A DNA stretch of 64,000 nucleotides from Chaetoderma sp. LZ-2023a (lineage: Eukaryota > Mollusca > Caudofoveata > Chaetodermatida > Chaetodermatidae): assembly GCA_034401795.1 (NCBI GenBank), contig CM067369.1, positions 94,057,712 through 94,121,711 on the forward strand. Direction: 5' to 3'. Each line of letters begins with the position of its first letter. Position 1 is the stretch's first letter. The notes under the pieces are model-generated. The model did no database searches, was not told the origin of the DNA, and was given only the letters and a program-made list of their open reading frames with translations. Positions 21,809-34,607 of the stretch are shown piece after piece. A program made the translations under genes and the position numbers.

Positions 21809-23842
21809 AACAAGAGGACCAAGGGCCTGTGGCACTCACCTGGACCATTGGCATTTAAACCCTTTGCATTTAAATAGACATGATGGATGATTTTTGGAAA
21901 ATCCAAGATGACCACCAAAAAATTGCCCAATCAAGACTCTCGTTTAATATGTTGAAGCCTACCATCATAGGATCGTTCCACGCAAGCTTTGTTGAAATCA
22001 GCTTATTGATTGAAGGAAGGAGTAACGTTTTCAAATGGTTCCGGAAAACTTTCAGAAAATCAGAGATTTCTGCCAGAACATTGACCTATCGAAATTCCAA
22101 ATAGAATTTCTAGATCCTTCCAGCCAAAATTGGTTGAAATTGCCTGAGCAATTAATGAGGATTAGCATTTTAAATGAATTCCCATTTATCGGAAAACCCA
22201 AGATGGCCACCATCAAACCGTCAAAATTCTGTATACAGGTTCTGAAGCATACAGGCCTAGGGTTCTTCCAGCTGAGTTTGGTTGAAATCGGCCAAGCAGT
22301 TAACCTTAGCACACTGATGTCAATATTCTATCTTTTATGGTGTCAATAGCAAAGAAACTAGTGTACGTTTTTTTTAACAATTTTCATGGAATATGTTGCT
22401 GTCTATGACAGCACCATCTTCTACCAAATTTGTTGAAAAATAAACACCAGTTCATCTTTTACTTTAATTTTTAAAATGTTGACAGAGTGGTAAGGGTTAA
22501 TGAGGAGTTGCCTTTTAACTGATTTCCAAAAATATTCACAAAATCCAAAATTGACCAATCAAAATTCTATATGCAACTTCTAAAGCCTACCACCGTCGGC
22601 TCATTCGAATCAGTCTGGTTGAAATCGCCAAAGTAGTTAATGAGTAGACGATTTTCAGCCATTTTTTTTTGGAAAATTCAAAATGGCCACCGAATAAATT
22701 GACCCTTCAAAATTCTATATACAAATTCTGACGTATAGCACTTTAGGGGCCTTCCAGCCGAGTTTGCTTGAACTCGTTCAAACGGTTAATGAGTAGCCTT
22801 TTAACTGATTTGCCAAAATTTTCAGAATATCCAAGATGGCTGCCGGAACATTGGACCAAACAAAATTCTGTATACAAGTTCTGAAATCTACCAGGCTAGT
22901 ATCCTTCCGACCAAGTCTGGTTGAAATTGCTCAAGCAGTTACTGAGGAGTAGCGCTTTAAATGATTTCCCGCCATTTTTCAGAAAATCCAAGATGGTTGC
23001 CGGAAAAATTGACCAATCAAAATTCTGTATACAAGTTCTGAAGCATACTAGGCTAGGGTTCTTCCATCCAAGTTTGATTGAAATTATCCCAGTTTTTATC
23101 GAGTAGGCTTTTAAGTGATTTCCATAAATTTTCAGAAAATTCAAGATGGCCACCGGAAAAATTTACCAATCAAAATTCTGTATACAAGCTTTGAAACCTA
23201 CCAGCCTGTGTATCCTTCCAGCCAAGCCTGGTTGAAATTGCTCATGCAGTTAATGAGGAGTAGCGTTTTAAACGATTTCCCACCATTTTTGGGAAAATGA
23301 AAGATGGCCGCTGGGAAAAAGGACCAATTAAAATTCTGCATACAAGTTCTGAAGAATACCATGCTAGGGTTCTTTCATCCAAGTTTGATTGAAATCGGCC
23401 CAGTGGTTAATGAGAAGTACCCTTAAGTGATTTTGAGAAATTTTCAGAAAATCCAAAATGGCTGCCGGAAAAATTGACCAGTACAAATTCTGTATACAAG
23501 TTCGGAAACATACCAGCATACTATCCTGCCAGCTAAGTCTGGTTGAAATTGTTCAAGTAGTTACTGAGGAGTAGCGCTTTAAACGATTTCACACAATATT
23601 TTTGGAAAATTAAAGACGGCCGCCGAAGAAATTGACCAATAAAAATTCTGGTTCCGAACGAAGCCTACCCCCATCGGGTCGTTCCATCCAAATTAGGTTG
23701 AAATCTGCATTGTGGTTAATGAGGAGTAGCGTTTTTAAGCAAAAGTTAACAGATGAATGGACGGATGCCAGATGATGGACAGACGGATGACGGATGGTCA
23801 CCATGCCATAACCTCACTTGACTATTCTGGCCAGGTGAGCTA
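21809..23842. repeat. CAAGATGGC tandem-repeat element, copy I
   Basis: It begins AACAAGAGGACCAAGGGCC with TCACCTGGACC and ends CTGGCCAGGTGAGCTAA, so the termini carry AGGTGA/TCACCT in inverted arrangement. The interior is a ~155-bp tandem unit: CAAGATGGCYGCC, GACCAATCAAAATTCTGTAT, GGTTGAAATYG, AGTTAATGAGGAGTAGCG. Unit starts at 22833, 22988, 23142, 23299 and 23453 give spacings of 154-157 bp. A family C MITE interrupts it at 22300-22500. Short open frames here are repeat artefacts. Confidence 0.85.
22300..22500. repeat. Family C palindromic MITE in a repeat unit
   Basis: The element is bounded by TTAA on both sides. Its left flank GGCCAAGCAG and right flank TGAGGAGTTGCC rejoin to give the unit consensus AGCAGTTAATGAGGAGT with a single TTAA, so the target and its duplication can be read directly. 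Confidence 0.9.
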
Positions 23843-23899
23843 ATGAATGGCACAAATTTGTAAAGATTTGTTCAATAAGTTACCAGTATTAAGATATTC

Positions 23900-24011
23900 T
23901 TAACCCTTCAACACTCAAGTCGGTCATTCCATGGCAAATTTTCAAAAATAACATTCAAATCGACATTTTCAATGTGAAAATTGAAATTTCATGAACAAAT
24001 TTAAGGGTTAA
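23900..24011. repeat. Family A deletion derivative (112 bp)
   Basis: TTAACCCTTCAACACTCAAG and ACAAATTTAAGGGTTAA give both family A ends, with TTAA flanks. Most of one arm and the loop are deleted. Confidence 0.75.
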
Positions 24012-24213
24012 ATTAAATTGCTTATAAAAGAAGCCTAACCTGGAACTAATTCCTGATAATTATCTCTGTCCCTATTCTGCAAATTGCCTGCAACTCCTTT
24101 AAAAGTATGTATACACCTGAACTGCTGGGTCAATTTCAAACCAACCTTTGCGGCAATGATCCTAGAGTGCATGGGAGGTGTCCAAAATTTCATACTGAGC
24201 TGATTTCTTATTG

Positions 24214-26540
24214 AACAAGAGGCCCAATGGCCTGTCACCTGGACCATTAGTATTTGAACCAATTGCATTAGATGATTTTGGGAAAATCCAAGATAGCCAC
24301 CAGAAAAATGTACCCATCAAAATTTTGAACAGAATTCCAGATGCTACCACCATAATATCATTCCAGCCCAATATGATTCAAATCTGTCAAGAGGTTTAGG
24401 AGGTACGTTTTAAAGGATTTCTGCATAATTTTCGGAAAATCCAAGATGCCGGTTAAAACAATTTATGAATCAAAACTTTCGTTTGATATTTTGACGCCTA
24501 CTGCGATAAAATCATTCCACTCAAGTTTCGGTGAAATTGGACCATTGATTAAAGAGTACTTAGTGCTTTAAATGTTTCCAGAAAATTTTCAGAAAATTCA
24601 AAATACAGTCATCAGAAAATAGACCAATCAAAATTCTGAAAAGAAGCTCTAGTCTACCGTGTCCATAGGATCACTCCAGTAATATTGGGTTAAAATCTGC
24701 CAAGTGGTTAAGGAGGAGATGCATTTTGATAATTTCCAGTAAATTTGTCATAAAATCTAAGCTTTTCCACCCCCACCCCATCCCCCCCAAAAAAATGTAT
24801 CAAGGAAAATTATCAACAGAAGCGCTGAAGCCTATCATGATAGGATCCTTCCAGACAAATTTGATTGAAATCTCACTACAGCTAAGGAGCAGAAGCACTT
24901 TCACAATTTTTCACAAATATTTCATAAAATCTAAGATTTTCACCCAAACTAGAAAACGTTGTTTGACTCAAGAGGGCACCACAATCACTGGAAATACCTT
25001 TCTCTATGTAACAGGTAGCAATTTTATTCCTAAGCCTTCATATTATTAAAAATTAAAAAAATTAAAATAAAAGAATTTAAAAAACAAGGAAATTGACAAA
25101 AATAAAAAGCACATTTTCACAGAAAATCTTGGACCTATAAAGGTGCATCCTACAAAAGGCACCTCTACCCATCATAAAGAAGCTACTTGCTAAGTTTCAT
25201 TAAATTATTTTAAGCAATATATGCTGTATGATATGCCGGCCAAAATCTTGGACCTATAAAGGTGAATTCGTGAAAAGGCACATCTGCATATCCTAAACGA
25301 GGTATACACCAAGTTTCCTTAAAAAATCTGAAGAGGTTCTGTATGATATATGCTGTTTACCAGGAAACCGACTCTTGCACTAAAGAGTCCATTTTCACCC
25401 AAAATATTGAAAATATAAAGGTCAATCCTTCAAAAGGCACATCAGACAGACAGACAGATGTGGCGATTACCATAGGGCTCCCTAAAAGTTGACCAATCAA
25501 AATTCTGACTGGAGATTCTGGATCCTACCACCATAGAATCTGTCCACCCAAATTTGGTTGAAATTCGCAAAGCGGTAAAGGAGGAGATACATTTTGACAA
25601 TTTCTGGTAACTTTATCATAGAATTTTCACCCCAAAAATGAACCAATAAAAAATCTGAGTCTACCATGATAGTCAAATTTGGTTGAAATATGTCAATCAA
25701 CTAAGGAGAATTAGCGTTTTTGACAATTTCCAGTAGATTTGTCATAAAATCTAAGATCTTCACCCAAAAAATATACCAATTAGAATTTTGAATAGATGTT
25801 CTAGAACCTCCCACCCTAGAATCTGCATAGAAATTTGGTTGAAATATGTCAAGCGGCTAAGGAAGAGTACAATTTTGATAATTTCCAGTAAATTTTTCCT
25901 AAAATCTCAGATTTTCACCAAAAAGATTGACCAATAAAAATTCTGAATATCTGTTCTGGAGTCTACCATGATAGGGTCCCTCTAGACAAATTTGGTTGAA
26001 ATATGTCAACTAAGGAGAAGTAGCATTTTAACAATTTCCAGTAAATTGTTCATAAAATCTCAGATTTACCACCCAAAAAATTAATCAATCAAAATTCTGA
26101 ATAGAGTTTCTAGAGCCTACCTCCACAGAGTCTGTGTAGAGGAAATGGTTGAAGTATGTTAAGTAGCTAAGGAGGAGTAGCATTTTGACAACTTCTGGTA
26201 ACTTTTTCATAAAATCTAAGATTTTCCACCCCCAAAAATTGACCAATCAAAATTGTGAATAGTAGACTTAACAATTTCACATACATATTTGGAAATTTAA
26301 ACATGGCCACCACAAAAATTGCACAATCAAATTTCCCGTTAGACTTCAGTGGAAGCCTACCACGCTAGAGTTATTGAAGGCAAGTTAAAATCAGTATATT
26401 TTAAACTAGAAACGTTTCATTTAAAAATTTTGAAAAATCCAAGATAGCAGCTGGAAAAATTGACCGATCAAAATTCTGTATTTAAGTTACTAAATGACCA
26501 TCAGGGTCCTTAATTTCAGCAACGTCTGTTTGAAATCCGA
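24214..26540. repeat. CAAGATGGC tandem-repeat element, copy II
   Basis: It begins AACAAGAGGCCCAATGGCC with TCACCTGGACCATTAG. It carries about a dozen diverged units (TTGACCAATCAAAATTCTGA, AAATTTGGTTGAAAT, AATTTCCAGTAAATTTGTCA). Repeat D (25130-25480) is embedded. No clear right terminus was found. Confidence 0.7.
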
Positions 26541-27240
26541 CCAGTAGTTAATGCCTCGTTAGTCAGTAAGATACATAATGTAAGAAATATTCTGTTAAAT
26601 ATTTTGAACATAATTGGATTGAGACATTGTGCTGTTTAACGAGAATAATATGTCTTCAAATCCAATTATGCACAAAGTACTTAACAGTTCATTTCGTTTT
26701 GGAAACATTTAAAGTTATTTCTGAGCTGTACTGTAGCATGTAACAACAGGAGCGTCTCCTTTTTGTTTCATTTGCTTCATTTTTGCTTTGTTTCTGTTTC
26801 ATTCTTGTTTTGTTTCTGTTCCAAGGAAATGTAAAATTTGTTTTGAGCTGTACTCAGAAGTTGAGTGTATCCTTGCTGCCATATCCTAATTGGGTATTTT
26901 CACTGGTCAATAGAAACAGTGTATATAATACAATGTCTCTTAAGCAGTGCCCCATAAACTAGCCTGCCTATTCAACCAATGTGATCATGCTTCAGGCCGT
27001 GGCAAGCGCTCTGGCCCTGATTCTGGGATAACTGAGTTTACGAGACGATTTCCAATCAACTCGTCTTAAACATGATTATATCCTGTGCCGCTGGCAAGCA
27101 CAGGACAAATTCTTTGTACACAAATTCTATACAATGTAAGGAGTGAGCAGATAAGTTACCAGTTCCTAAGTTTCTTATCATAAATACTAACACAAACCTG
27201 CCAATCAGTAGCACGCATGCACGCACGCACATAGACACGC
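26541..27240. other. Intron sequence with a diverged family B palindrome
   Basis: 26585-26695 shows TATTCTGTTAAATATTTTGA and a late complement, like a worn family B core. 26750-26830 is T-rich with repeated TTTGTTTC. Nothing else is recognised. Confidence 0.4.
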
Positions 27241-28250
27241 TGTGAGTGTTAAAGTGGGTGTGAGTGTTAAAGTGGGGTGTGAGTGTTAAAGGGAGCTGTG
27301 AGTATTAAAGTGGTGTGTGAGTATTAAAATGGTGTATGGGTGTTAAAGTGGGGTGTGAGTGTTAAAGTGGGATGTGAGTATTAAAGTGGGGTATGGGTGT
27401 TAAAGAGGGGTGTGAGTGTTAAAGTGGGATGTGAGTATCAAAGTGGGATGTGAGTGTTAAAGCGGGTTGTGAGTATTAAAGTGGGTGTGAATGTTAAAGT
27501 GGGGTGTGAGTGTTAAAGTGGTGTGTGAGTATTAAAGTGGGGTATGGGTGTTAAAGTGGGGTGTGAGTGTTAAAGTGGGATGTGAGTATTAAAGTGGGGT
27601 ATGGGTGTTAAAGTGGGGTGTGAGTGTTAAAGTAGGATGTGAGTGTCAAAGTGGGATGTGAGTGTTAAAGCGGGTTGTGAGTATTAAAGTGGGTGTGAGT
27701 GTTAAAGTGGGGTGTGAGTGTTAAAGTGGGGTGTGAGTATTAAAGTGGGATGTGAGTGTTAAAGTGGGTGTGAGTGTTAAAGTGGGATGTGAGTATTAAC
27801 GTGGGTGTGAGTATTAAAGTGGGTGTGAGTGTTAAAGTGAGCTGTGAGTATTAATGTGGTGTGTGAGTATTAAAGTGGGGTATGGGTGTTAAAGTGGGAT
27901 GTGAGTGTTAAAGTGGGATGTGAGTATTAAAGTGGGGTATGGGTGTTAAAGTGGGGTGTGAGTGTTAAAGTGGGATGTGAGTGTTAAAGTGGGTTGTGAG
28001 TATTAAAGTGGGTGTGAGTGTTAAAGTGGGATGTGAGTGTTAAAGTGGGATGTGAGTGTTAAAGTGGGTGTGAGTGTTAAAGTGGGTGTGAGTGTTAAAG
28101 TGGGTGTGAGTGTTAAAGTGGGATGTGAGTATTAAAGTGGGGTGTGAGTGTTAAAGTGGGTGAGTGTTAAAGTGGGTGTGAGTGTTAAAGTGGGGTGTGA
28201 GTATTAAAGTGGGTGTGAGTGTTAAAGTGGAGTGTGTGTTAAATTATTTT
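27241..28250. repeat. Minisatellite, ~18-19 bp unit (GTGTGAGTGTTAAAGTGGG)
   Basis: About 1 kb of units of the form TGTGAGTRTTAAAGTGGGR, with alternating variants GTATGGGTGTTAAAGTGGG and GATGTGAGTATTAAAG. Higher-order patterns recur (the order GATG-GTATG-GTG appears several times). Confidence 0.95.
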
Positions 28251-30115
28251 TGAACCCAAATGGGTAGTCAGCTCATTGTCAGAAAATCCCCAGATGACAA
28301 CCAAAATACTCTGCGAATCAAAATTCTGTATACCGACAGAAATTCTAGAGCCTACCACGATAGGATGCTGCCAGCCAAATTTGGTTAAAAACCACCAAAA
28401 GGTTTAGGAGATATGGTTTAAAGCAAAAGTTGCTAGACGACGGATGACAGACAGGCGATGGATGGCTGCCATAGCTGCATAAGCTCACTTAGCCATTTTA
28501 GCACACTATATTTTGATTGCTCAAGGGTTACCAGGTTTTTTGACATGTCAACTTCCCTTGAACAACCTTTACTGGCCCTTAGTGCCTAATCATATCTCCC
28601 AAATATCAGCCCAATCCGCTAAGCGGTTCTGGAGAAGTCGCTTTCATGAAAACTAGGTCATCCAAGATGGCCGCCGAAGCATTTGGCCAATCAAGTTCCC
28701 TTAAACAAACTTGGTACAGTTGGTTCCCCAGCTGATATTTCATGAGTTTTGAAGATGTTTAATAACATTTCTTTAAAAAAAAAGCCCATAATCCAAGATG
28801 GCTGCTGGAGAAAATAGTCGATCGGCTGCATTTGTACAAACTTGGTTCTCTATAACATTAGGATGGTTCCTGCCTAATATAATTGAAATCGACCTAGTGG
28901 TTCTGGAGAGACATTTTAATTTTCCGATTGCTTTAGTATATGAGATTATGCAGGAAAATGATCTAAGATGGCTACCAAACTGTTTATCAGACAGTTTCCA
29001 ATGTGGCAAATTTGAAATCAGCATTCTCAAAAACCTCTATAAAACCAATTTCAGCTTCAAAATTCATCAAATAACAAAAACATATATGGTCGCCATATAT
29101 ACTACATTCTGATTGGTCCATGGTGGCCATGGGTTTTTTTTACGTATCCAGGTCCCTTGAACAAACCTTTGGTCCTTAGTGCCTAATAATATGGCATAAA
29201 TTTCAGTCCGATCTGTTCAGCGGTTCATTTTTGCGATAACCAGGTTACCCAACACGGCCGTCAAAGCATTTTCTCAATCAGGTTCCATTGAGCAAGCTTG
29301 GTTCAGCTGTTGCTCTTGATGATCTTTCATGAGTTTTTTAATCGATCCACCAAGCAGTTTTGGAATCTTTAGACATTTCAAAAAATTGGCCAAAAGCCAA
29401 GATGGCCACTGGCCAAATTGGCCGATTAGCTTAGTTTGAACAAACTTGCATTTCTATGCACTAAGGGTGCTTCCTCCTAAACATACTTCAAATCGGCTCA
29501 GTGGTTCTTGAGAAATTGTTTTAAGGAAAAGTTGACAGATGATGGACAGATGGATGGATGACTGGTGGACGATAGACAGTCACCATGTCATAAGCTCACC
29601 TGTTCTGAAAGCAAAAGTTGACGTGTGAATGGTTGACAGATGGACGATGGATGGTCGAAATGGTATAAGCTCACTTGGACTTTGAGGCCAGGAAATCTAA
29701 CATGTTTGGGAGTGTACCCCAACAGGGTCTTTCATCAGGTTAGGTGGTATTGTTACTGATTTCTCGAACATTTTCTGAAAATCCATGATGGCCTCTGAAA
29801 AAAATGGTCAATCAAATTTCTCAGTAGAAGTGTTGTAGCGTACAACCATTGAAATCATGCCATTGGTTCAAGGATTTCCAGAAAATTTTGGGACCATTCA
29901 AAATGGCCACCAAAAAAATTGACCACGCAAATTTCTGTATACTAGTTTGGAAGTCTAGTGCCATATGATCATTTGGACAGAGTTTGGTTGAAATCGGACA
30001 AGCGGTTAATGAGTAGTCTTCCTTTAAAGCAAATGTTGACAGGCGGACAATGGATGGTGGATGACAGACAGTTGCCATGGCATAAGCTCATATAGCCATT
30101 CAGGTCAGGTGAACA
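28251..30115. repeat. CAAGATGGC element fragments
   Basis: The units are diverged, with CCAAGATGGCCGCCGAAG, CCAAGATGGCTGCTGG and several AAGCTCACTT termini (28484, 29595, 29660, 30085) that mark ends of separate partial copies. Confidence 0.7.
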
Positions 30116-30157
30116 AAAAATCTTTGATAAATGTACTCTTATCTTGCAGTTCGCGGA

Positions 30158-31735
30158 ACAAGAGGCCCAAGGGCTTTAATGCTCACCTGGACTAGCATTT
30201 GAACCATTAGCATTTGTACAGATATATTTCAATAAAATTTTGATTGGTCCATGACAACCATGTTTTATCACGGACCAAGTTCTCTTGAACAAACTTTAAT
30301 CACCATCAGTTATCGATGAAATTAAATCTAATGAGGTCAGCCTGATCCATACAGCAGCTCCTGAAGTAATATTTTTAGAACAAGTTTGCCACAGGAACTA
30401 GAGGTTACCGCTATAGGATGCTTGTAGCCAAAGTTGGTTGAAATTGCCCAAAGCAGTTAATGATGAGTTTTAAACAAATTCCCATTCTTTTGGAAGATCT
30501 AAGATGGCCACCCAAAAATAATCAAGCAGTTAAAATTCTGTATATAAGTTCTGAAGTGAACCTACCTAGGGCCCTTCCAGTTGAGTTTGGTTGACATCGG
30601 CCAAGTGGTTAATGAGGAGTAGGTTTTTAACTCATTTCCAGAAATTTTCAGAAAATTCAAGATGGCTGCTGGAAAGATTGACCAATAAAGATTCTGTATA
30701 CAGTTCTGAAACCAATCAGTCTAATATCTTTCCAGTCAAGTCTGGTTGAAATTGCACAAGCAGTTGAATGAGGAGTAACATTTTAAACAATTTCCCAAAA
30801 TTTCCAGAAAATCTAAGATGGTCGCCGGAAAAATTGACCAATCAACATTCTGTATATAAGATCTGAAACGTACCCAACCAGTGTCATTCCAGCCAAGTCT
30901 AGTTGAAATTGCCGAAGTAGTTAATGAGCAGTAGTATTTTAAACAATTTCCCACCATTTTCCACAAAATTCAAGATGGCCACCAAAAAAATTGATCAATC
31001 AAAATTCTGTATTAAAGTTCTGAAGGATACCACTCAAGGGTCCTTCCAACTGATTTTGCTTGAAATCGGCCAGGTGGTTAATGAGGAGTAGGCTTTTAAC
31101 TGATTTCCAGAAATGGCCACCAGAAAAATTAACCAATCAAAATTCTGTATACATGGTCTGAAACCTACCAGCCTAGTATCCCGTCAGCCAAGTCTGGTTG
31201 AAATTTCCCAAATTGTTAATGATGGGTAGCCCTTTAAAGTACGCTTTCCAGTTATGTTTTGGAATATTCAAGATGGCCACCAAAAAAATAGACCAATCAA
31301 AACTGTGTATACAAGTTCAGAAGCATATCAGTCTATGGTCCTTCCAACCGCGTTTGCTTAAAATCTGTCAAGTGGTTAATGAGGAGTAGACTTAACCGAT
31401 TTCCAGAAATTTTCACAAAATGTAGGATGGCTGCCGGAAATATTGACCAATCTGAATTCTCATTAGAAGTGTTGAAGCTTATCAGGATAGAATTAGTCCA
31501 TCCAAGTTTCGTTGAAGTTGGGCCATTTTATATTGGACGAGTAGCATTTTAAATGTCCAATCAATATTATGTATAGAAGTTCTGTAGCCTCAGGTCTATA
31601 GGATCCTTCCAGTCAAATTTGGTCGAAATTGGTCAAAGCATAAATGAAGATGCAATTTTGATGGATGGACAGACGATGGACGCCGCCACGGCATAAGCTC
31701 ACTTGTCCCTTCGAGCTAGGTGAGCTAATAAGGAG
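30158..31735. repeat. CAAGATGGC tandem-repeat element, copy III
   Basis: It begins AACAAGAGGCCCAAGGGC with GCTCACCTGGACTAG and ends CATAAGCTCACTTG ... AGGTGAGCTAA. About eight ~155-bp units lie inside. Confidence 0.85.
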
Positions 31736-32111
31736 AAACTGGCAGAACAGCTTTAAAAGAGGACACAGTTGTGCCGGCATAAGTGTGGACACAACATATG
31801 GTAATATCGGTAGTTCTATCAAAATATTAGGACTTCTACAAGAGGGGAGTCAATTTTAACACATCAATCGGATCACCACCACAAGGAGATCACTCAGTAT
31901 AAGTCCTCTTCACCTGTTGAACTGCAGCTCTAACATCTCATCAAGGATGTTCACCAAGCCCATACCCTCAAATCCTAAGCCTAGACATGCCACTAGACTC
32001 AAAGTCGCAAACCTCTTAATGAATGAAGCCAAAAATGAGTTCACACATGAATATGAGGTGAAAAGAAGAGGAGAAAGAGCAGAACTTTGGCCTCACTTCT
32101 GTGCAGCTCAA

Positions 32112-32478
32112 TGGACCTTTCCAGTTTTAGCTATGACCGATCCATCTCTAGCTAGGCTCCACCCACAGCTTGCTCATGTTGGGATCAATCGATTCCTGAA
32201 CCTCTTGACTATCGATTTCCCGAAAACTATACAGGTAAGCTGTTGAATATTTTGGCAGCAACAGTGACCAGTCAAATTAGTTTCAAAATATTTAACAGAA
32301 TGTTTGTTAAATAGTTAAGACATACAACTTGTACAACATGTCGGACTATTAAGCGTTTAAGATGGACTAAATCGAGCCATTCATGCTGTAATTGATTATG
32401 ACATCATCCTACATGTCACATCGTTGATTATGACATCAATTGACATCATATGATGGATGGATAAACTGGAAAGGTCCA
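32112..32478. repeat. Family B palindromic MITE, TGGACCTTTCCAG subfamily (367 bp)
   Basis: It has perfect 13-bp terminal inverted repeats, TGGACCTTTCCAG at the left and CTGGAAAGGTCCA at the right. The interior has GCTCCACCCACAGCTTGCTC, one core arm, and the TGATTATGACATCA motifs. Confidence 0.85.
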
Positions 32479-32929
32479 CTGACATTGCAAATCATTACTT
32501 AACACGAGATATTAGAATTAGAGTAGGATCATTACTTTCCAGTCTTTATGGTGGCTGTGGAGTCGAGGCTCTAAAATTCCCATGAAAGTCAACACGAAGC
32601 TCTACAATGATGGTTCATGTGCCTCAATAATGCTATGCAACTGTGGCACCTCGCCAGTCCCAAAGGCCATGTTGTTGTTGTTGTTCGTATATATATCCCT
32701 CCTCTTCATATGAGCACCCGCAGATGTGGCTACGTAGACTACAGTTCGATTTATGAACACTATATAGTTATAATTTTAGTCCGCAAGTATAGATTAGCTA
32801 ACTATATTGTCCGAATACAGTTCAATAATAATAACGTAAACTCTGTTCAGCACCAGAGCATATATATAAATAGAGTTCTGATTCAGGATATCAGTTAAAA
32901 GCAGTTACTGTTGATTAATGTTGTTGTGG

Positions 32930-33385
32930 AAGCTGGTTAAAGAGGAAGCTTCTAGCGCAATGTAGGTTGTAACATAGCTTTCTAGTTATATGTTCCAATT
33001 CACATAATAATGAGAAGTTGTTAGGTAGTAATCCAGCCCTGACTAGACTTGTGCAGTCGATAATAAGTTTTACGAGGTGATCTATGCTGGAGATATATTT
33101 CCAGGAATTCTCGGCAAGGTGGTCAATGATGGTTTTCTTGAGTAGTGATAAATATTGTTATCTATACTGATGGAGTGCACCACAGTGTAGCAAGAAGTGT
33201 TGATAATCTTCAGAACTCAACTGACAGAGACAGCATGTGGGGTTCAGTGTTTTGATTGAATTTACTTAGCGTTGCTTGTACTAGGTAGGTTCCTGTGATG
33301 AGCCTGGCTTTAATGACACTACGTTTTACATCCTTGTTGTCATTGTCTACAGTGTGCATGGATATACATATATAGACTCCTGTGA
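32930..33385 (-). pseudogene. CR1/jockey-like LINE, C-terminal remnant
   Basis: The minus strand encodes VIKARLITGTYLVQATLSKF, then after a frameshift near 33235 PTCCLCQLSSEDYQHFLLHC and LVKLIIDCTSLVRAGLL, ending LCYNLHCARSFL. This C-terminal Cys-rich block (CxLC...HFLLxC) with the LLTGTYxLQ element just before it is common in CR1-like LINE polymerases of marine invertebrates. A stop (HQYR followed by TAA/TAG) and the frameshift show decay. The rest of the element is not seen upstream. The plus-strand open frame at 33392-33736 lies where the polymerase should continue but does not read as one. Confidence 0.6.
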
Positions 33386-33739
33386 GCCATCATGAATTAC
33401 AGCTGGTTACACAGCGTAATCTCAAACTCATCACTGTACAAACAGTCAATGTCTGGCCATGTTCTTCAAATGCCAGAGAATATACCTGCTCAGAATGCAT
33501 TTGAGTTTTCAGTACTGGGTACCACCAAGTACAAGACATGCACAGGACACCATAAAACCACCCTGTTTTGCGATCATGCAGACCTCAAAGAACACAATCT
33601 AAGACCACTACAGATGGAAAAGAACCTAACGGAGCAAGGATGCTTGCAAAGGAGAATACACAGGGGAGAAGGTTGCAAAAAACCCACCCAGATTCTGTTA
33701 ATAACAAACAGCGTGGCCGGTGATCTGGCTTTCTGAGTC

Positions 33740-34190
33740 TGGAAACATTGATGTCTTCTAACGATTTTTTACTGAATAGTCAGAATGCTCTGATGATCTT
33801 CAAATTTGGAAGTGAAACATCAAAAATCTGAATCAATTACATTCTCCTCATTATCATATTGAAAGAGGCAATAATTTGCAAATGATTTTAAACAAAAATT
33901 TGTAGTCACAAGTTTGCATACTCTGAGTCAATGAATCACGACAATAACCCTAAGTGATTACTGTGGTGTTCTCTGTGAAACGGTAGTGAAATCCTCCATC
34001 AAATTATATTTTACACTTCTAATATTTTTAGAATTTCTAATTCCCATCTTCTTGTCTATTAAGTGCCCTTCTTGTCTATTAAGCGCCCATATTTATAAGA
34101 ATTAAAGATTAAATGCTAGTATTGACTCACTTGAAGCGGCTTATACATGTAATTCCATATAGAAAATTTATAGATCTATCAGCCAATGTA
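33740..34190. other. Intron sequence, nothing recognised
   Basis: A short direct repeat CTTCTTGTCTATTAAG occurs at about 34048 and 34068. No coding signal is supported. Confidence 0.4.
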
Positions 34191-34193
34191 TCG

Positions 34194-34431
34194 TTATCCC
34201 TTTAACACTCATATCAGCCAAAAACAGCTTCTGTAGTGGTTTTGAGAAATGTCCATTTGCAGACCAAGAGAAGACAATTTTTAAAAATATACCACTGGAA
34301 TGACTGGCTTGATAACCGATCCAGTCATTCCAGTGGTAAATTTTCAAAAATAGTCTTCTCTTGGTCGCAAATGGACATTTTCTATGAGAAAATTTAAATT
34401 TTCTTGAACAATTCAAGGGTTAAAGGGTTAA
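34194..34431. repeat. Family A palindromic MITE
   Basis: The left end CCCTTTAACACTCATATCAG and right end AGGGTTAAAGGGTTAA bound it. The centre is GGCTTGATAACCGATCC. Confidence 0.85.
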
Positions 34432-34607
34432 TATTATAAGTCTTCTAAGTTTGTCATCAATCTGGTCATAAAAATAAACAAAACTATAAACGACGATAAG
34501 CTTGCCTAACACGCCCAAATGCAGACAGATGACGGCAAGGAAGAAATTTGCACCATGCACAAAATGCAAGTGCGTCACCAGTCAAGTAATGGACCAAACA
34601 CACTGGT

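Noticed and set aside
27241-28250. Possible CRISPR-like array because of short regular repeats
   Set aside because: Units are contiguous without unique spacers, and the genome is eukaryotic; it is a minisatellite.
31917-32246. 109-codon plus-strand open frame
   Set aside because: Its second half is inside a family B MITE; the first half has no recognisable motif.
33392-33736. 114-codon plus-strand open frame
   Set aside because: No recognisable domain; it sits beside a minus-strand LINE remnant and has no splice or start context that I could support.
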